DNA of 46,248 bases, from the IMG/VR virus record IMGVR_UViG_3300004807_000040, positions 1 through 46,248 of that record; one strand, 5' to 3'. Shown here piece by piece: positions 15,176 to 22,506 of this stretch. Position numbers and translations under genes: made by a program. Every line of letters begins with the position of its first letter. Position 1 is the first letter of the stretch. The stretch is from a virus. Below the pieces are notes generated by a model. That model did not search any database and was not told where the DNA came from. It was given only the letters and a program-made list of their open reading frames with translations.

Positions 15176-15529
15176 ATGAGAGCATCAGAGTTTGTAGCAG
15201 AAGCAAAATCTAAAATTAATCCTGAACACGCATCTACTATGCCTATGAGTGTAGTTTATCCTGATATGGATATGGGTTATGATTATTATCGTTTTATGAC
15301 TCGTGTCGCTGGTCATCCGCATCACAATGCAGATCATGACCATGAACACTTTAGAGATAATCCTGTTGCTGCTGCATATACACAGCAAGAAATGGATATG
15401 TTAAAAGGTGCTATTCGTGGAACAGGATTTAAATCCAAAGTTATTTCGGATAAAAAAGGCATGGAGCCACAGTCTACAAATAAGTTAAGCCCCGTTCCAC
15501 ATAATAGCGGTAAAAGGAAAAAGAAATGA
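15176..15529 (+). CDS. MRAxEF family small protein, copy 1 (117 aa)
   Basis: Shared order with the proteins at 15526 and 16082: N-terminal MRASEFVAEA, a central block VVYPDMDMGYDYYRFMTRVAGHPH, a helix (YTQQEMDMLKGAIRGTGF), and a basic tail NKLSPVPHNSGKRKKK. The N-terminus resembles the T4 capsid-targeting sequence, and a V-A-E triplet stands where the prohead protease would cut. A His/Asp run (HPHHNADHDHEHF) could bind metal. Role as an internal protein packaged with DNA is inferred. The stop overlaps the next start by 4 nt. Confidence 0.7.
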   Translation: MRASEFVAEAKSKINPEHASTMPMSVVYPDMDMGYDYYRFMTRVAGHPHHNADHDHEHFRDNPVAAAYTQQEMDMLKGAIRGTGFKSKVISDKKGMEPQSTNKLSPVPHNSGKRKKK

Positions 15530-15894
15530 GAGCACATGAGTTTGTAAGCGAAGCAGCAGATTATAGTGGAAGCAAGGGGATGTCACAGCAGGCTCTTACA
15601 ACTATTCCTAATGCATTCTTATATCCAGAACTAGATAATAGCAGTGGTTATAAAGCATATCGTTTTGGAGTTGCTCTTGCTGGTATGCCTGATCATGAAA
15701 TGGCTAAAGAAGGTCCAACTGGTTTAAAGATGGTAACTATTAGTTATACATCAGCAGAAGAAGAAATACTTCAAAAGACAGCACAATACTTTGGTACACC
15801 TCGTGTTCGTTTAACACCAGATGGCAGTGATGAACCAAGTTATGTAAATCAAAAGAGTCCAGTAAATGCCAATAGCGGAAAGCGTAAAAAATGA
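15526..15894 (+). CDS. MRAxEF family small protein, copy 2 (122 aa)
   Basis: Paralog of the flanking copies: MRAHEFVSEA, then FLYPELDNSSGYKAYRFGVALAGMPDH, then TISYTSAEEEILQKTAQYFGT, and tail NQKSPVNANSGKRKK. The conserved core pattern is a hydrophobic strand, P-x-(L/M)-D, a Tyr-rich turn, YRFG...AGxP, then a helix and a lysine tail. It overlaps genes on both sides by 4 nt, so translation is coupled through the family. Confidence 0.7.
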   Translation: MRAHEFVSEAADYSGSKGMSQQALTTIPNAFLYPELDNSSGYKAYRFGVALAGMPDHEMAKEGPTGLKMVTISYTSAEEEILQKTAQYFGTPRVRLTPDGSDEPSYVNQKSPVNANSGKRKK

Positions 15895-16085
15895 AAATAA
15901 GCGAATTACAAAAACTTGCTGGCATTAAAAAACATACCTTTACTGAAAATGAAGGCAGCAATATAAGTTTGACTGCTATGGAAAAACGCAATTTAGAAAA
16001 AAAGCATAATATTCAACCTGGCACACAAGAATGGTTTCAACTTTGGTTTAGTAAGCCTTATCTAACAGGAGAAAAACCAATATGA
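15891..16085 (+). CDS. Small LAG-motif protein, 64 aa
   Basis: It opens MKISELQKLAGIKKHTFTENEG, a LAG-containing amphipathic helix also present in the proteins at 18624 and 21599. The rest has KRNLEKKHNIQPGTQEWFQLWFSKPYLTGEKP. It is coupled by 4-nt overlaps to the MRAxEF genes on both sides, so it is probably made with them. Function unknown. Confidence 0.65.
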   Translation: MKISELQKLAGIKKHTFTENEGSNISLTAMEKRNLEKKHNIQPGTQEWFQLWFSKPYLTGEKPI

Positions 16086-16474
16086 GAGCGCGTGAATTTA
16101 TTTTTGAAGAAACAGAAGCAGAACACGAACAAGGTCGTGCAGGTGAACATCCTGATTATGAACAACGCGGCATGGCTGGTGCTTTCATTATTCCTTCTGC
16201 TAGTATGAATTACTATCAAATGTATCGTTATGGAATTATGATGGCTCGTGCTCCTGACCCACAACCAGATGCTTTTGATGATCAAACATCATTAGGTGAT
16301 AAGATGATTGTAATGCCTTATGATGAAGGCAGTATGGAAACTATGTTGGCTGCAAGTAAAGCAACAGGTAAACCAGCAAAAAGCATAAGCAAATACAATC
16401 ATCACGATGAAAATCCAGAAGTTAATCGTGTAAGTCCTATTGCTAAATTCAAGCCTACTCGTCGCCCTAGTTAA
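16082..16474 (+). CDS. MRAxEF family small protein, copy 3 (130 aa)
   Basis: MRAREFIFEETEAEHEQG includes I-F-E, a match to the (L/I)-x-E site of T4-type prohead protease. The centre, AFIIPSASMNYYQMYRYGIMMARAPDPQ, aligns with the YRFG block of copies 1 and 2, followed by VMPYDEGSMETMLAASKATGK and the tail VNRVSPIAKFKPTRRPS. It is the most divergent of the three. Its 3' end overlaps the convergent HNH gene by 8 bp. Confidence 0.7.
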   Translation: MRAREFIFEETEAEHEQGRAGEHPDYEQRGMAGAFIIPSASMNYYQMYRYGIMMARAPDPQPDAFDDQTSLGDKMIVMPYDEGSMETMLAASKATGKPAKSISKYNHHDENPEVNRVSPIAKFKPTRRPS

Positions 16475-16976
16475 TATAATCACGCCAACTAGGATGCTTT
16501 AAGTCATAGGTATATTGCTTGCGACGAGCAGTAAGTGTCCAATAATCAGGCTTAAATGGCTCACGTAATGGTTTACGTAGTCGATTACCTTTGCGACTGT
16601 TACATGGAATACAACTAGTCACACAATTTTCCCAATTGGTTTTACCACCCTTGCTTAACGGAATAACATGGTCGATGTTTAATTCATGATAATCAAATGT
16701 TTCAGCACAGTATTGGCACTGAAACAAATCACGAACATATAAGTTTTGTCGGCTAAAACGAATGCCTTTTTGAAAACTATGGTAATCTTTTGTTATAGCC
16801 AACGCAGGCACTTTCATAGTCACGCTTGGACTATGAACTTCCCAATCATCATAATATTCCAAAATCTTGATACGGTCCATAAAATGCAACTTTACGCTTT
16901 GTTGCCATGGAATAACGCTTAGCGGTAGCCAAGAAAGTGGTTGATAGTTAGCGTTTAGAATCAGTGTGTCTGACAT
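16467..16976 (-). CDS. HNH endonuclease, 169 aa
   Basis: The HNH core is clear: CQYCAETFDYHELNIDHVIPLSKGG, then NWENCVTSCIPCNSRKGNR, with two CxxC pairs for structural zinc and the catalytic His in IDHVIP. The first 80 residues (LILNANYQPLSWLPLSVIPWQQSVKL) are the standard N-terminal part of this HNH subfamily. It is on the opposite strand to the whole virion block and just upstream of the large terminase gene. It could be a homing enzyme or a host-derived recombination/packaging helper; the sequence does not decide. Confidence 0.9.
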   Translation of the reverse strand: MSDTLILNANYQPLSWLPLSVIPWQQSVKLHFMDRIKILEYYDDWEVHSPSVTMKVPALAITKDYHSFQKGIRFSRQNLYVRDLFQCQYCAETFDYHELNIDHVIPLSKGGKTNWENCVTSCIPCNSRKGNRLRKPLREPFKPDYWTLTARRKQYTYDLKHPSWRDYIN

Positions 16977-16982
16977 ATAAAT

Positions 16983-16990
16983 TATTTACC
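16983..16990 (-). promoter_or_regulatory. Late-like box GGTAAATA before HNH gene
   Basis: Leftward GGTAAATA ends 6 nt before the HNH ATG at 16976. No Shine-Dalgarno is present. One base off the 5-nt spacing seen elsewhere. Confidence 0.4.
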
Positions 16991-17035
16991 CGTCTTTTAT
17001 GACAAATTAATAATACTACATAATACAAATCTGTC

Positions 17036-17043
17036 AATAAATA
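17036..17043 (+). promoter_or_regulatory. T4-late-like promoter AATAAATA before terminase
   Basis: AATAAATA, then TTTTTGC, then ATG at 17051. The short 7-nt distance would leave at most a few leader nucleotides. Confidence 0.6.
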
Positions 17044-17050
17044 TTTTTGC

Positions 17051-18607
17051 ATGCCAAAACCAATAGAAAATAATCTCATCAAAAAGCCACATAAACGTAT
17101 ACAAATGACACAACAAGAACTGATCGAGTTTAGTTTGTGTGCTGATCCAATTACTGGACCAGAATATTTCTTACGTAATTTCTTTTATATTCAACATCCA
17201 ACTCGTGGCAGATTGAAATTTACGCCTTTTGATTATCAAGAGGAATTGTTACAAAATTACCACACAAATAGATTTAGTATTAACATGCTAGGTCGCCAAA
17301 TGGGTAAATCCACACTAGCGGCGGGCTATTTATTGTGGTATGCTATGTTTATAAGCGATAGCACTATTCTTGTAGCAAGTAACAAATATACTGGTGCGCA
17401 AGATATTATGCAACGCATTCGATATGCTTACGAAAACTGTCCAGATCATATTCGTGCTGGAGTTGTAGATTACAACAAAGGAAGTCTTGGTTTTGATAAT
17501 GGTAGCCGTATTGTAAGCGCAACAACTACTGAAACCACAGGTCGTGGTATGAGTATCTCACTATTATACTGTGACGAGTTGGCGTTTGTGCGTCCAACTA
17601 TTGCAAAAGAATTTTGGACTTCAATTAGTCCAACATTATCAACTGGTGGTAAGGCAATCATTACTTCTACACCAAATAGTGATGAAGACCAATTTGCTGA
17701 TATTTGGAAAGAAGCAAATAAGAAATTTGACTCACACGGTAATGAAACTAAATTAGGTCGTAATGGATTTAGTGCTTTCCTTGCTACTTGGGACCGTCAT
17801 CCAGAACGCAACAAAGATTGGGCAGAACGTGAAATGGCAAGTGTTGGCATAGATCGTTTCCGCCGTGAGCATAATTGTGAATTTGTTATCTACGATGAAA
17901 CACTTATTGCGCCAGGTGTGCTTGTAGATTTAACTGGTATTGATCCAATTGAAAAGCAAGGTCAAGTTCGTTGGTATGAAAAACCACAACGTGACCATAT
18001 CTATATTGTAGCACTTGACCCAAGTTTAGGAACTGGTGGTGATCCTGCTGCTATTGAAGTTTTTGATGCAACTACTATGCGCCAAGTAGCAGAGTGGCAA
18101 CACAATTTGACTATTATACAAAAACAAGTTGCTATTATGGCAGAGATTTGCAAGTATATTAAAGATGTTACAAATGATCCTGGTAATATCTATTATAGTG
18201 TTGAAAATAACGCAATAGGCGAAGCAGCACTTCATGCAGTAGCAGATATTGGCGAAGAAAATATACCAGGCAGTTTTCTAAGCGAACCTGGTGGTGGACG
18301 TAGATTTCGTAAAGGTTTCAATACTACACCAAAGAGCAAAATTGCAGCATGTAGTAAGTTCAAACTATGGATGGAAACAGGAAAAATTAAACTTTGTAGC
18401 AAAAGTTTAATTAGCGAATTAAAAACTTTTGTTGCACATGGTGTAAGTTATCAAGGAAAAGTTGGTGAAACTGACGATCTTGTTATGGCAACTCTACTTG
18501 CTGTGCGAATGATATTACATCTGCGAATGTATGATAGCAGAATTAGCGATGGATTAACTATGGATGCTGCTGACATAATCCCACCTATGCCATTTGTTAT
18601 GCTGTAA
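17051..18607 (+). CDS. 17: Terminase large subunit (packaging ATPase/nuclease)
   Basis: Walker A GRQMGKST lies at residues 81-88, with an adenine-contact segment FDYQEELL before it. Walker B is LLYCDELAF near residue 173, and the coupling motif is TSTPN. The C-terminal RNase H-like nuclease has its acids in VALDPSLGTGGDPAA, YYSVENNAIGEAAL and TDDLVMATLLA. It pumps DNA into the prohead and cuts concatemers. At 518 aa it is shorter than T4 gp17 (610 aa), as in many marine relatives. Confidence 0.95.
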   Translation: MPKPIENNLIKKPHKRIQMTQQELIEFSLCADPITGPEYFLRNFFYIQHPTRGRLKFTPFDYQEELLQNYHTNRFSINMLGRQMGKSTLAAGYLLWYAMFISDSTILVASNKYTGAQDIMQRIRYAYENCPDHIRAGVVDYNKGSLGFDNGSRIVSATTTETTGRGMSISLLYCDELAFVRPTIAKEFWTSISPTLSTGGKAIITSTPNSDEDQFADIWKEANKKFDSHGNETKLGRNGFSAFLATWDRHPERNKDWAEREMASVGIDRFRREHNCEFVIYDETLIAPGVLVDLTGIDPIEKQGQVRWYEKPQRDHIYIVALDPSLGTGGDPAAIEVFDATTMRQVAEWQHNLTIIQKQVAIMAEICKYIKDVTNDPGNIYYSVENNAIGEAALHAVADIGEENIPGSFLSEPGGGRRFRKGFNTTPKSKIAACSKFKLWMETGKIKLCSKSLISELKTFVAHGVSYQGKVGETDDLVMATLLAVRMILHLRMYDSRISDGLTMDAADIIPPMPFVML

Positions 18608-18610
18608 GTG

Positions 18611-18618
18611 GATAAATA
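18611..18618 (+). promoter_or_regulatory. T4-late-like promoter GATAAATA, 5 nt from ATG
   Basis: GATAAATA, ATTCT, then ATG at 18624. It fixes the start of the 992-aa protein, which has no Shine-Dalgarno. Confidence 0.68.
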
Positions 18619-18623
18619 ATTCT

Positions 18624-21602
18624 ATGGCCGACCTTAATAATGCAGCAATAGACCTTTTTTATAAATTGCGTAATCGCTTTCCAAAAATCACCATGGGTGA
18701 TGAGATGAGCGTTGCTACAATTGATCCTGAAGCCGCAAGATTTTTTAATTTTATCTATCATGATAAAGAAAGTGGACGTGATTATGGTCGTATTACATGC
18801 AGTCTTGTAGATAGAAATGGATTAAAAGTTTTTTTTGATAATGCAATCGCAGAACGTATGTTACCAGAAGATAAAAATTATTGGTATCGATTCTTAAAGG
18901 AATTACGACGTTATGCAAAATCACATATGTTAAACTTTGATGTTCGTGATATTAACAAAGATACGCTTAGCCGTAAAGACTATGAATTTCTAACAAAAAC
19001 AAACCCAGAGAAGAAAAAAATGAAAGAATCATTAGAAGAAAGCCGTGTAATGTGGCATCGTAAAGGCAAGGTTAGCGAAGGCAACCTTAACAATGTTCGT
19101 ATTCATGTAGTTCATAATGAACGCATGTTAGAAAACCCAAACAATCGTTTGTTAAAAGTTGATCGTATCTTCCTTGTAAATGAAAGTGGTGAAAAGTTCT
19201 TACTACCATTTAAGAGTGTAAGTGGTGCTAAAGCGATGGCAAATCACGTATCACGTGGAGGTAATCCTTATGATTCTAATGGTCAAATTATTAGTCGTGC
19301 AGTTAATGAAATGCGTAATCTGGGACGCTTTGCTAGTGCAACTCGCACACGAACATTTGAAGCAGCAGAGGCTAATAACGTTATACGTGCAGCACAAACT
19401 GTAAAAGAAAATCTTAAAAGACATCTAAATCGTTTAAGCAATAATAGCCGTAGTTTTAATGAAAGTTTAGAAGCACTTGCTGAATTTTTAGGCGAACAAG
19501 TAGATGATGTTACAGAAGTTAAAGCATGGTTTACACAACAAACATATAATGAAAATTTAGACAATTACCTAGCAAGTGCGGCTGGTGCTTATAAAAGACT
19601 TCGTGAAAATACTATGAATAAACTTGATGAAGTTAGCGATAGCGTTAAAAATAAGATTTTAGACCCTAAATTTAAGTTACTACTAAAAGCAGATGCTGGT
19701 CTTGACAAATTGATGACAAGCCGCAGTTATACAGATAGTAAGGCTATGGCTGTTGCTATTTTAGGTGATATCGCTAACCGCCTCATAGCACCAGACAGCG
19801 ATGATGTAGCAAACTTTGCAGCACTTATGGGTGACTTAATGAGCAGCGAAGGTGAAGCATTTGGTCAAAAGAAAGGCGATGCTGAATACGATAGTGATAA
19901 GAAACTTGCTATTCTTCTTGCACAAAAATATCTAAAAGAGTTAAATCTTATTAAGCAAAAACCAGAATTAGAAAGCCAATATCGTAAAGATATTAATCGC
20001 AAGCCAGAAAAGATTAAAGGAAAGAAGACTGAAAGTGAAATCTTTGCAGAAGAAATCATGGGTATTGGCGAAGATAATATGGGTGCTAGTGTAGAAGATA
20101 TTACTGACGCAATTAGCCACCGTCTTATGAATAGTGGTGCAGCAAACAAGATGCTACGTGCGCATGGTCTTGACAAGGTTCTAGATGCTATTCATAATGT
20201 GGCACAAGATCATGTTGGTGCAGAGGAACTTGGCACTAGTGATATTAGCATTATGGTTAAACAAGTAATGCAATCACTTGGTATGCGTGAAGATGCTGTA
20301 AAAGAAAGCGGATTACAATACTATACTGGTAAAAAGAAGTATGGTAAAGATGGTATGGCTGCACTTGCAAAAGCAGGTCGTGAAGGCGCAAGCCAAGAAG
20401 AACTTGGTAAAATCAAAGACAAATATATTAAAAAAGAAGATGCAGTTAACGAAAGTCCAATGACTACACCAGTTGAAATCAATGGTAAGCAAGTTGATGT
20501 TCATTCATTAGAAGTTGTTATTCCAGATACAACAGATTATCCAGATTTCAGTGATGCGCATTTTGCTTCGGGCCAATATACAGATGGCACACCAATTGAT
20601 GACCAAGACCTTGATGATTTGGCTAGAACACATGGTGATTTACTTCATGTAATGGCACATGACCAGTTTAATAGCATGGATTATAATGAAAGTGTTGATG
20701 AAGCAGGTATTAATCTTGGTGGAAAAATTGGTGCTGGTGCACTTGCATTAGGTTTAGGTGCTACTGCTGCTGGTATGATGCCAGATGACAAGGCAGTTCC
20801 TTATATGGTAAAACCTGGTTCACATGGTGGGTATGAAGTTGTGTTAAAGCGCAATCCATCACATGAACTTGTAAATTTTGATGACAAAGAACAAGCATAT
20901 GCTTGGATTAAACAAAAGATGCAACCTAAGACAAAAATTGATCCATTTGAAGATGCTGTAACAGAAGAACCAAATGAAGGCAACGAGTTTAGTGGTGCGC
21001 TTGCCGCAGCAAAGGCTAGTGGTAAGAAAGAATTTGAAGTAGATGGTAAAACTTATCCAGTAAAAGAAACTACTGCAAAAAAAGAAAAAAAGGAAACCCC
21101 AATGAAAAACAAAAATATTGAAGAAATGCGTAAGTTGGCAGGTTTGCCTCTAATGGAAAACTATGTCTATGCACAAGAAGACGACATGGAAGACATGCAA
21201 AAGCAATCAGATGCAGGTGAGCCAAGTGCTGACGACAAGGCAGAATATGATCAAGAAGGTCGTATGGGCAAGAATCGTTTAGCAACAATCAAGGACGCAG
21301 CAACTGAACTTGAAAAAATGTTGCAAGATGATGAAAATCTTCCTGAATGGGTTCAAGACAAGATTACTATGGCTGCTGATTATATTGACACCGTTCGTGA
21401 TTATATGAAGAGCAACGATGTAGAATATACAGATGAAGCACATGTTGAAGAAGCAAAGAAAGAAAAGCCAGATTACCTTGACTTTGACAAGGATGGCGAC
21501 AAAGAAGAATCTATGAAGAAAGCACTTGCTGACAAAAAGAAGATGAAAGAAAGTGCTGATTTGACTTGGCTTCAAGCAGTTGCAGGAATTAAAAGCAAAT
21601 GA
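18624..21602 (+). CDS. Large composite putative virion protein, 992 aa
   Basis: Several distinct segments follow each other: an alpha/beta N-terminus (about 1-130), long charged helices (about 240-560), repeated spaced short motifs such as EDAVxE(S/E) and MKESxxL, a small hydrophobic patch (GKIGAGALALGLGATAAGM near 730), EFSGALAAAKASGKKEFEVDGKTYPV near 790, MRKLAGLPLMEN near 835, PEWVQDKITMAADYIDTVRDYM near 905, and an EF-hand-like DFDKDGDKEE near 955. Many of the modules are remembered from head or core proteins of marine T4-like phages. Candidate (L/I)-x-E protease sites are numerous. A core, scaffold or packaged role is inferred. The ATG at 18624 fits the late box. Confidence 0.7.
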   Translation: MADLNNAAIDLFYKLRNRFPKITMGDEMSVATIDPEAARFFNFIYHDKESGRDYGRITCSLVDRNGLKVFFDNAIAERMLPEDKNYWYRFLKELRRYAKSHMLNFDVRDINKDTLSRKDYEFLTKTNPEKKKMKESLEESRVMWHRKGKVSEGNLNNVRIHVVHNERMLENPNNRLLKVDRIFLVNESGEKFLLPFKSVSGAKAMANHVSRGGNPYDSNGQIISRAVNEMRNLGRFASATRTRTFEAAEANNVIRAAQTVKENLKRHLNRLSNNSRSFNESLEALAEFLGEQVDDVTEVKAWFTQQTYNENLDNYLASAAGAYKRLRENTMNKLDEVSDSVKNKILDPKFKLLLKADAGLDKLMTSRSYTDSKAMAVAILGDIANRLIAPDSDDVANFAALMGDLMSSEGEAFGQKKGDAEYDSDKKLAILLAQKYLKELNLIKQKPELESQYRKDINRKPEKIKGKKTESEIFAEEIMGIGEDNMGASVEDITDAISHRLMNSGAANKMLRAHGLDKVLDAIHNVAQDHVGAEELGTSDISIMVKQVMQSLGMREDAVKESGLQYYTGKKKYGKDGMAALAKAGREGASQEELGKIKDKYIKKEDAVNESPMTTPVEINGKQVDVHSLEVVIPDTTDYPDFSDAHFASGQYTDGTPIDDQDLDDLARTHGDLLHVMAHDQFNSMDYNESVDEAGINLGGKIGAGALALGLGATAAGMMPDDKAVPYMVKPGSHGGYEVVLKRNPSHELVNFDDKEQAYAWIKQKMQPKTKIDPFEDAVTEEPNEGNEFSGALAAAKASGKKEFEVDGKTYPVKETTAKKEKKETPMKNKNIEEMRKLAGLPLMENYVYAQEDDMEDMQKQSDAGEPSADDKAEYDQEGRMGKNRLATIKDAATELEKMLQDDENLPEWVQDKITMAADYIDTVRDYMKSNDVEYTDEAHVEEAKKEKPDYLDFDKDGDKEESMKKALADKKKMKESADLTWLQAVAGIKSK

Positions 21603-21838
21603 GTAATTTAGAAGATATTAAAAGACTTGCTGGATTATTTGAAACTGAAGTTGTAAGTGAAGCAGCAGTGCGAACTATTGATGATGCTATAAATGCACTT
21701 GCAAATTTACGTCAAAGTGCAAAACAAATGCAAATAAATCATATTAATACTAATGGGCTTGCAAATGATGTTATTGAAGATTTATATGCCGTGATTTTGT
21801 TTTTAGAACAACATAAGGCAACTATGCATAATGGCTGA
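21599..21838 (+). CDS. Small LAG-motif protein, 79 aa
   Basis: It starts MSNLEDIKRLAGLFETEVVSEA: the LAG helix is followed by L-F-E, a possible prohead protease site, as in the 992-aa protein (LAGLPLMEN). The remainder is one helical domain (TIDDAINALANLRQSAKQM...VIEDLYAVILFLEQHKA). It overlaps the large protein by 4 nt and so is probably made with it. Confidence 0.65.
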   Translation: MSNLEDIKRLAGLFETEVVSEAAVRTIDDAINALANLRQSAKQMQINHINTNGLANDVIEDLYAVILFLEQHKATMHNG

Positions 21839-22052
21839 TACAACTTATGATTTAGCATGGCTCCAAGATTGGGCATCTAAACAAGTATATACAGATAGCG
21901 GAAACACAAGTTGGTTGGTGCTAAGTAAGGTTTGTCCTAACTTTCCCAACCACGCTATTAATATAGGTCCAACAGAAGATGGTCGTTATTCTGTTCAACT
22001 TACTGGTCCAATTATTAATGGCGATACAGTCTATATTAACCCAACTAGTTAA
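21831..22052 (+). CDS. Hypothetical protein, 73 aa
   Basis: A small beta-rich protein (WLVLSKVCPNFPNHAINIG, YSVQLTGPIINGDTVYINP). It overlaps the previous gene by 8 nt, and its 3' end overlaps the convergent gene by 8 nt. It ends the rightward virion block. No family recognised. Confidence 0.6.
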   Translation: MADTTYDLAWLQDWASKQVYTDSGNTSWLVLSKVCPNFPNHAINIGPTEDGRYSVQLTGPIINGDTVYINPTS

Positions 22053-22506
22053 AAATCCAACCTAAATTCTCAAGTTTATGAATCCAAGTAAAAATTGGTG
22101 TGCTAAATTGTAAATTCCACTTACCATTAAAACCAAGATAATCAATATTTTTAATTATAGAATCTAAAGTTTTACCAGATTTTATTTGCTGAGAAGCCCA
22201 TGGTTCTGGATAAATTGGTTCATATTCACCAGCCCATATAAATCTAGGTAAACTAATATCTTCAAATTCAATATTTTCAATAATTACTGCTTGATCACAT
22301 AAATTTGTTGTATTAGCATTAGTTTTATTTTTTAATACTATCCATAAATTATGTGTATCATTTATAAGCAAATCGTTTCTTTTAATATCTAATTTTTCTA
22401 TTAGTAATCCTTCATATAAAATATCACGATTTAATCCTACTTGAATGTGGGGATATTCACCACAATATAATCCTTTAAGAGTTAACTTAAACTTAAGTTT
22501 ATGCAT
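22045..22506 (-). CDS. Beta-rich hypothetical protein linked to the radical SAM gene, 153 aa
   Basis: Alternating strands (HKLKFKLTLKGLYCGEYPHIQVGLN, NLWIVLKNKTN, AVIIENIEFEDISLPRFIWAGEY) followed by NGKWNLQFSTPIFTWIHKLENLGWIF. The pattern suggests a beta-sandwich of the carbohydrate-binding type; similar proteins with a WxxxFTxPxFTWIHxLENLGWIF ending are remembered from marine phages, function unknown. The ATG at 22506 overlaps the stop of the radical SAM gene (22499), so both are made together. The region is clearly more AT-rich than the virion genes. Confidence 0.65.
   Translation of the reverse strand: MHKLKFKLTLKGLYCGEYPHIQVGLNRDILYEGLLIEKLDIKRNDLLINDTHNLWIVLKNKTNANTTNLCDQAVIIENIEFEDISLPRFIWAGEYEPIYPEPWASQQIKSGKTLDSIIKNIDYLGFNGKWNLQFSTPIFTWIHKLENLGWIFN

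Noticed and set aside
21070-21575. Leftward open frames under the 992-aa gene
   Set aside because: Cys/Phe/His-rich translations typical of the antisense of acidic-lysine coding sequence, with no start signals.
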